Below, in pieces: positions 6,401 through 6,906 of a stretch of DNA of 6,906 nt; positions within the stretch are counted from its first letter, which is position 1; every line of letters starts with the position of its first letter. The translations under genes were made by a program, and so were the position numbers. Source of the stretch: JANRKG01 sp033763635 (GTDB lineage: Bacteria; Cyanobacteriota; Cyanobacteriia; GCF-001939115); NCBI GenBank assembly GCA_033763635.1, contig JANRKG010000078.1, forward strand, positions 1 to 6,906, given 5' to 3'. The notes under the pieces are model-generated. The model had not been told where the DNA came from. It did no database searches and saw only the letters and a program-made list of their open reading frames with translations.

Positions 6401-6906
6401 ATCGATCTGGACAAACTCCCGCTGCCCATTCACCCTCAAACTCAGTTGCTTACTTTCTTTCAATCGCTTCAACGGGCCAAGTTCTTGTACAAGATGCCGG
6501 GAGATCTCCCGCGTTCGGGTATCCTGGCTGTCCGTTGCGAGTAAGCGCTCAGGTTTTCCGTTAACCATCCTGACCCCTGCGGATTCTGCCAGAAAGGAGG
6601 TCGCAACTAAAGCGCCCGATCGCTCCAGAATAAAAACCTGGCCTTTCGGTGAGAACTTTAACCGATTCAGAAATTGGCTAAAATTTGTCAGAAAAGAACC
6701 AGACGAGAAAAACCCTTGAAATTCCCCATTTTTGTTGTAGACGGGAGTAAGGGCAAACATCTGTGCGGTGGGGATGACTCGACCAATGAAGGGAGAAGTC
6801 CAGTGTTGCTGATAGACCTGTTTGGCCTCCCGATACCAGGCTAATTTTCGAAAATCATCTTCAAAAGTGTAAATCAGTTGTTGGGGTTGCCCTTGGGAAT
6901 TCACTC
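3467..6906 (-). CDS. Cache-HAMP-PAS(x3) hybrid sensor histidine kinase with receiver domain, 5'-truncated
   Basis: This inner-membrane hybrid kinase is predicted to sense a periplasmic signal, autophosphorylate on His and pass the phosphate to its own receiver Asp. The frame is open to the right edge. Residue 1 here is the codon at 6902-6904 (GTG, not the true start), and the first membrane helix and N-terminal half of the sensor are missing. Order in the visible 1145 residues: membrane-distal Cache (dCACHE_1) part 1-195, membrane helix 199-222, HAMP about 223-275, PAS 284-398, PAS 406-529, PAS 538-652, coiled coil 653-670, HisKA with SHELRTP (phospho-His 680), HATPase with N box NLIGNAIKF (795-802 region), DTGIGIA (832-838) and GTGLGL (861-866). 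The receiver spans about 925-1053 (D931, D932, phospho-Asp 975 in WMDLRMPELDG, T1014, K1036). A tail of about 90 residues (1054-1145) with MPYEWIVKLHQA matches one common on cyanobacterial hybrid kinases. All catalytic residues are present, so it should be active. There is no DNA-binding output, so a separate phosphotransfer or regulator partner is expected. Confidence 0.95.
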   Translation of the reverse strand, partial: VNSQGQPQQLIYTFEDDFRKLAWYREAKQVYQQHWTSPFIGRVIPTAQMFALTPVYNKNGEFQGFFSSGSFLTNFSQFLNRLKFSPKGQVFILERSGALVATSFLAESAGVRMVNGKPERLLATDSQDTRTREISRHLVQELGPLKRLKESKQLSLRVNGQREFVQIDPNRGTYGLDWLIVTVVPESDFTAEIQANKTRTILLCCLTFIATVVLGVLTAQWIIKPLLKLNQASLALAQGDWQGALSETTPIAELQTLIHSFNQTSLQLQQSFDRIKTALAESEGNFTKVFQASPDPIVITKFPERSIVDTNQSMAEFCGYTREEMLGRTPVELGLWHKIEEHHHFIELLHQDRKVHNLEVTFRSKLNETKTVLVSAEVSEIKGQLCVVTLLRDISDRKRLELALQNSEAKLTDVLDSTNAAITSMRELKDGSWVTDYRSAGYEKVFGYQVWELEADPTLWPSRVFSEDKHLVITPGFDVSVIGTSRLIEYRFWNKDGNLLWISATQALRWDEASHCSVVTIIEIDITEQKKAELALKASEARMRAMLTAIPDQIAVFNSEGVYLDSIHRNPQIDLIDARINPVGRHLSELVPAEVANHQIQVIQKALRTQEPQVYEQQVWMGDRLQSEEVVVVACDHETALVMVRDITDRKRVEQELQQSKEAAEAANRAKSIFLANMSHELRTPLNSILGFAQLMIRNSDLSPEYQCYMQIIHKGGNHLLRLINEILDLSKIEAGQITLDLQEVDLWDLLNSLKITFSQRIAMKGIQLHLEIAPEVFRYVVTDSQKLQQVLMNLIGNAIKFTPAGWVMLRVQISESSMETSPLSLSFQVIDTGIGIAPHDLELIFDAFAQASAGKQSSEGTGLGLTISRELVQCMGGTLTVESTVGQGTLFEFTIPVHEATGAAQPVTRSVPRVTGLVPGQPKYRILVVDDQPENRLLLAELLRRLDLEVREAEDGEQALLQWRQWQPHLIWMDLRMPELDGAATTRRIRAEERNREPSQEPSQEPSIIIALTAQACSEDRTRALESGCDDYISKPFQEELLLNKLAEYLGLRYTYSEDDRPSAPPISFPVVEKLDANHLTVMPYEWIVKLHQANLSCEDCRVQSVIDEIPPEHHSLALNLGHLVQDFAFEQIVRLTQPHVKSQ
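3881..3913 (-). repeat. In-frame 12-bp tandem repeat within the receiver domain
   Basis: The plus-strand unit ACTTGGCTCTTG is present 2.75 times without mismatch. On the coding strand it gives EPSQ-EPSQ-EPS (residues 998-1008 of the visible kinase). It lies between the helix TRRIRAEE and the strand IIIALTAQ of the receiver, a surface loop after the phospho-Asp strand. Because the unit is a multiple of three, copy-number change would lengthen or shorten the loop without breaking the frame. Confidence 0.9.
4424..4440. repeat. Simple GA tract ending in G6 inside the kinase gene
   Basis: The plus strand reads GGAGAGAGAGAGGGGGG. On the coding strand this is C6 followed by CT repeats and encodes SPLSLSF (residues about 822-828), in the ATPase domain just before the DTGIGIA box. 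It is a slippage-prone tract, currently in frame. Confidence 0.75.

Noticed and set aside
6902..6904. GTG at 6902-6904 as the start of the hybrid kinase
   Set aside because: Starting there would leave half a Cache domain and no first membrane helix. The frame continues off the window.

Overview
The window looks like chromosomal DNA of a cyanobacterium, probably a filamentous or Leptolyngbya/Oscillatoria-like form, but the genus cannot be fixed from the sequence. Three things point this way. The IspH is the long cyanobacterial/plant type. The hybrid histidine kinase has several PAS domains and a C-terminal tail typical of cyanobacterial hybrid kinases. The hexamer CGATCG, core of the cyanobacterial HIP1 repeat GCGATCGC, occurs 21 times in 6.9 kb, where roughly two would be expected by chance.

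Layout: (1) 1-826, plus strand, the 3' two-thirds of ispH, an iron-sulfur enzyme of the MEP isoprenoid pathway. (2) 935-1804, plus strand, a membrane-anchored YpfJ-type neutral zinc metallopeptidase with its own ribosome binding site and a small hairpin against it. (3) 1805-1922, a convergent intergenic gap holding a compact 52-bp element made of two hairpins enclosed by an 8-bp outer stem. (4) 1923-3008, minus strand, a lipoprotein substrate-binding protein of the AapJ/BztA/NatF family for polar amino acids, with no permease or ATPase gene beside it. (5) 3040-3270, minus strand, a 76-residue protein of unknown function, 31 bp upstream of the binding protein and probably cotranscribed with it. 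(6) 3271-3466, a 196-bp AT-rich gap that should hold the promoter of that pair. (7) 3467-6906, minus strand, a very large hybrid sensor kinase whose N-terminus lies beyond the window: periplasmic Cache domain, membrane segment, HAMP, three PAS domains, HisKA, HATPase, receiver and C-terminal tail.

No single pathway unites these genes. IspH and the peptidase are housekeeping or accessory functions on the plus strand. The minus-strand half is about sensing and uptake: a Cache-type kinase upstream of a small protein and an amino-acid-binding lipoprotein. A functional link between kinase and binding protein is only suggested by position. No mobile-element genes, tRNA, rRNA, CRISPR array or recognisable defence system is present. 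The most unusual items are the double-hairpin element, the in-frame 12-bp tandem repeat inside the receiver domain, the solitary binding protein with its small partner gene, and the complete absence of full HIP1 octamers despite abundant CGATCG cores.
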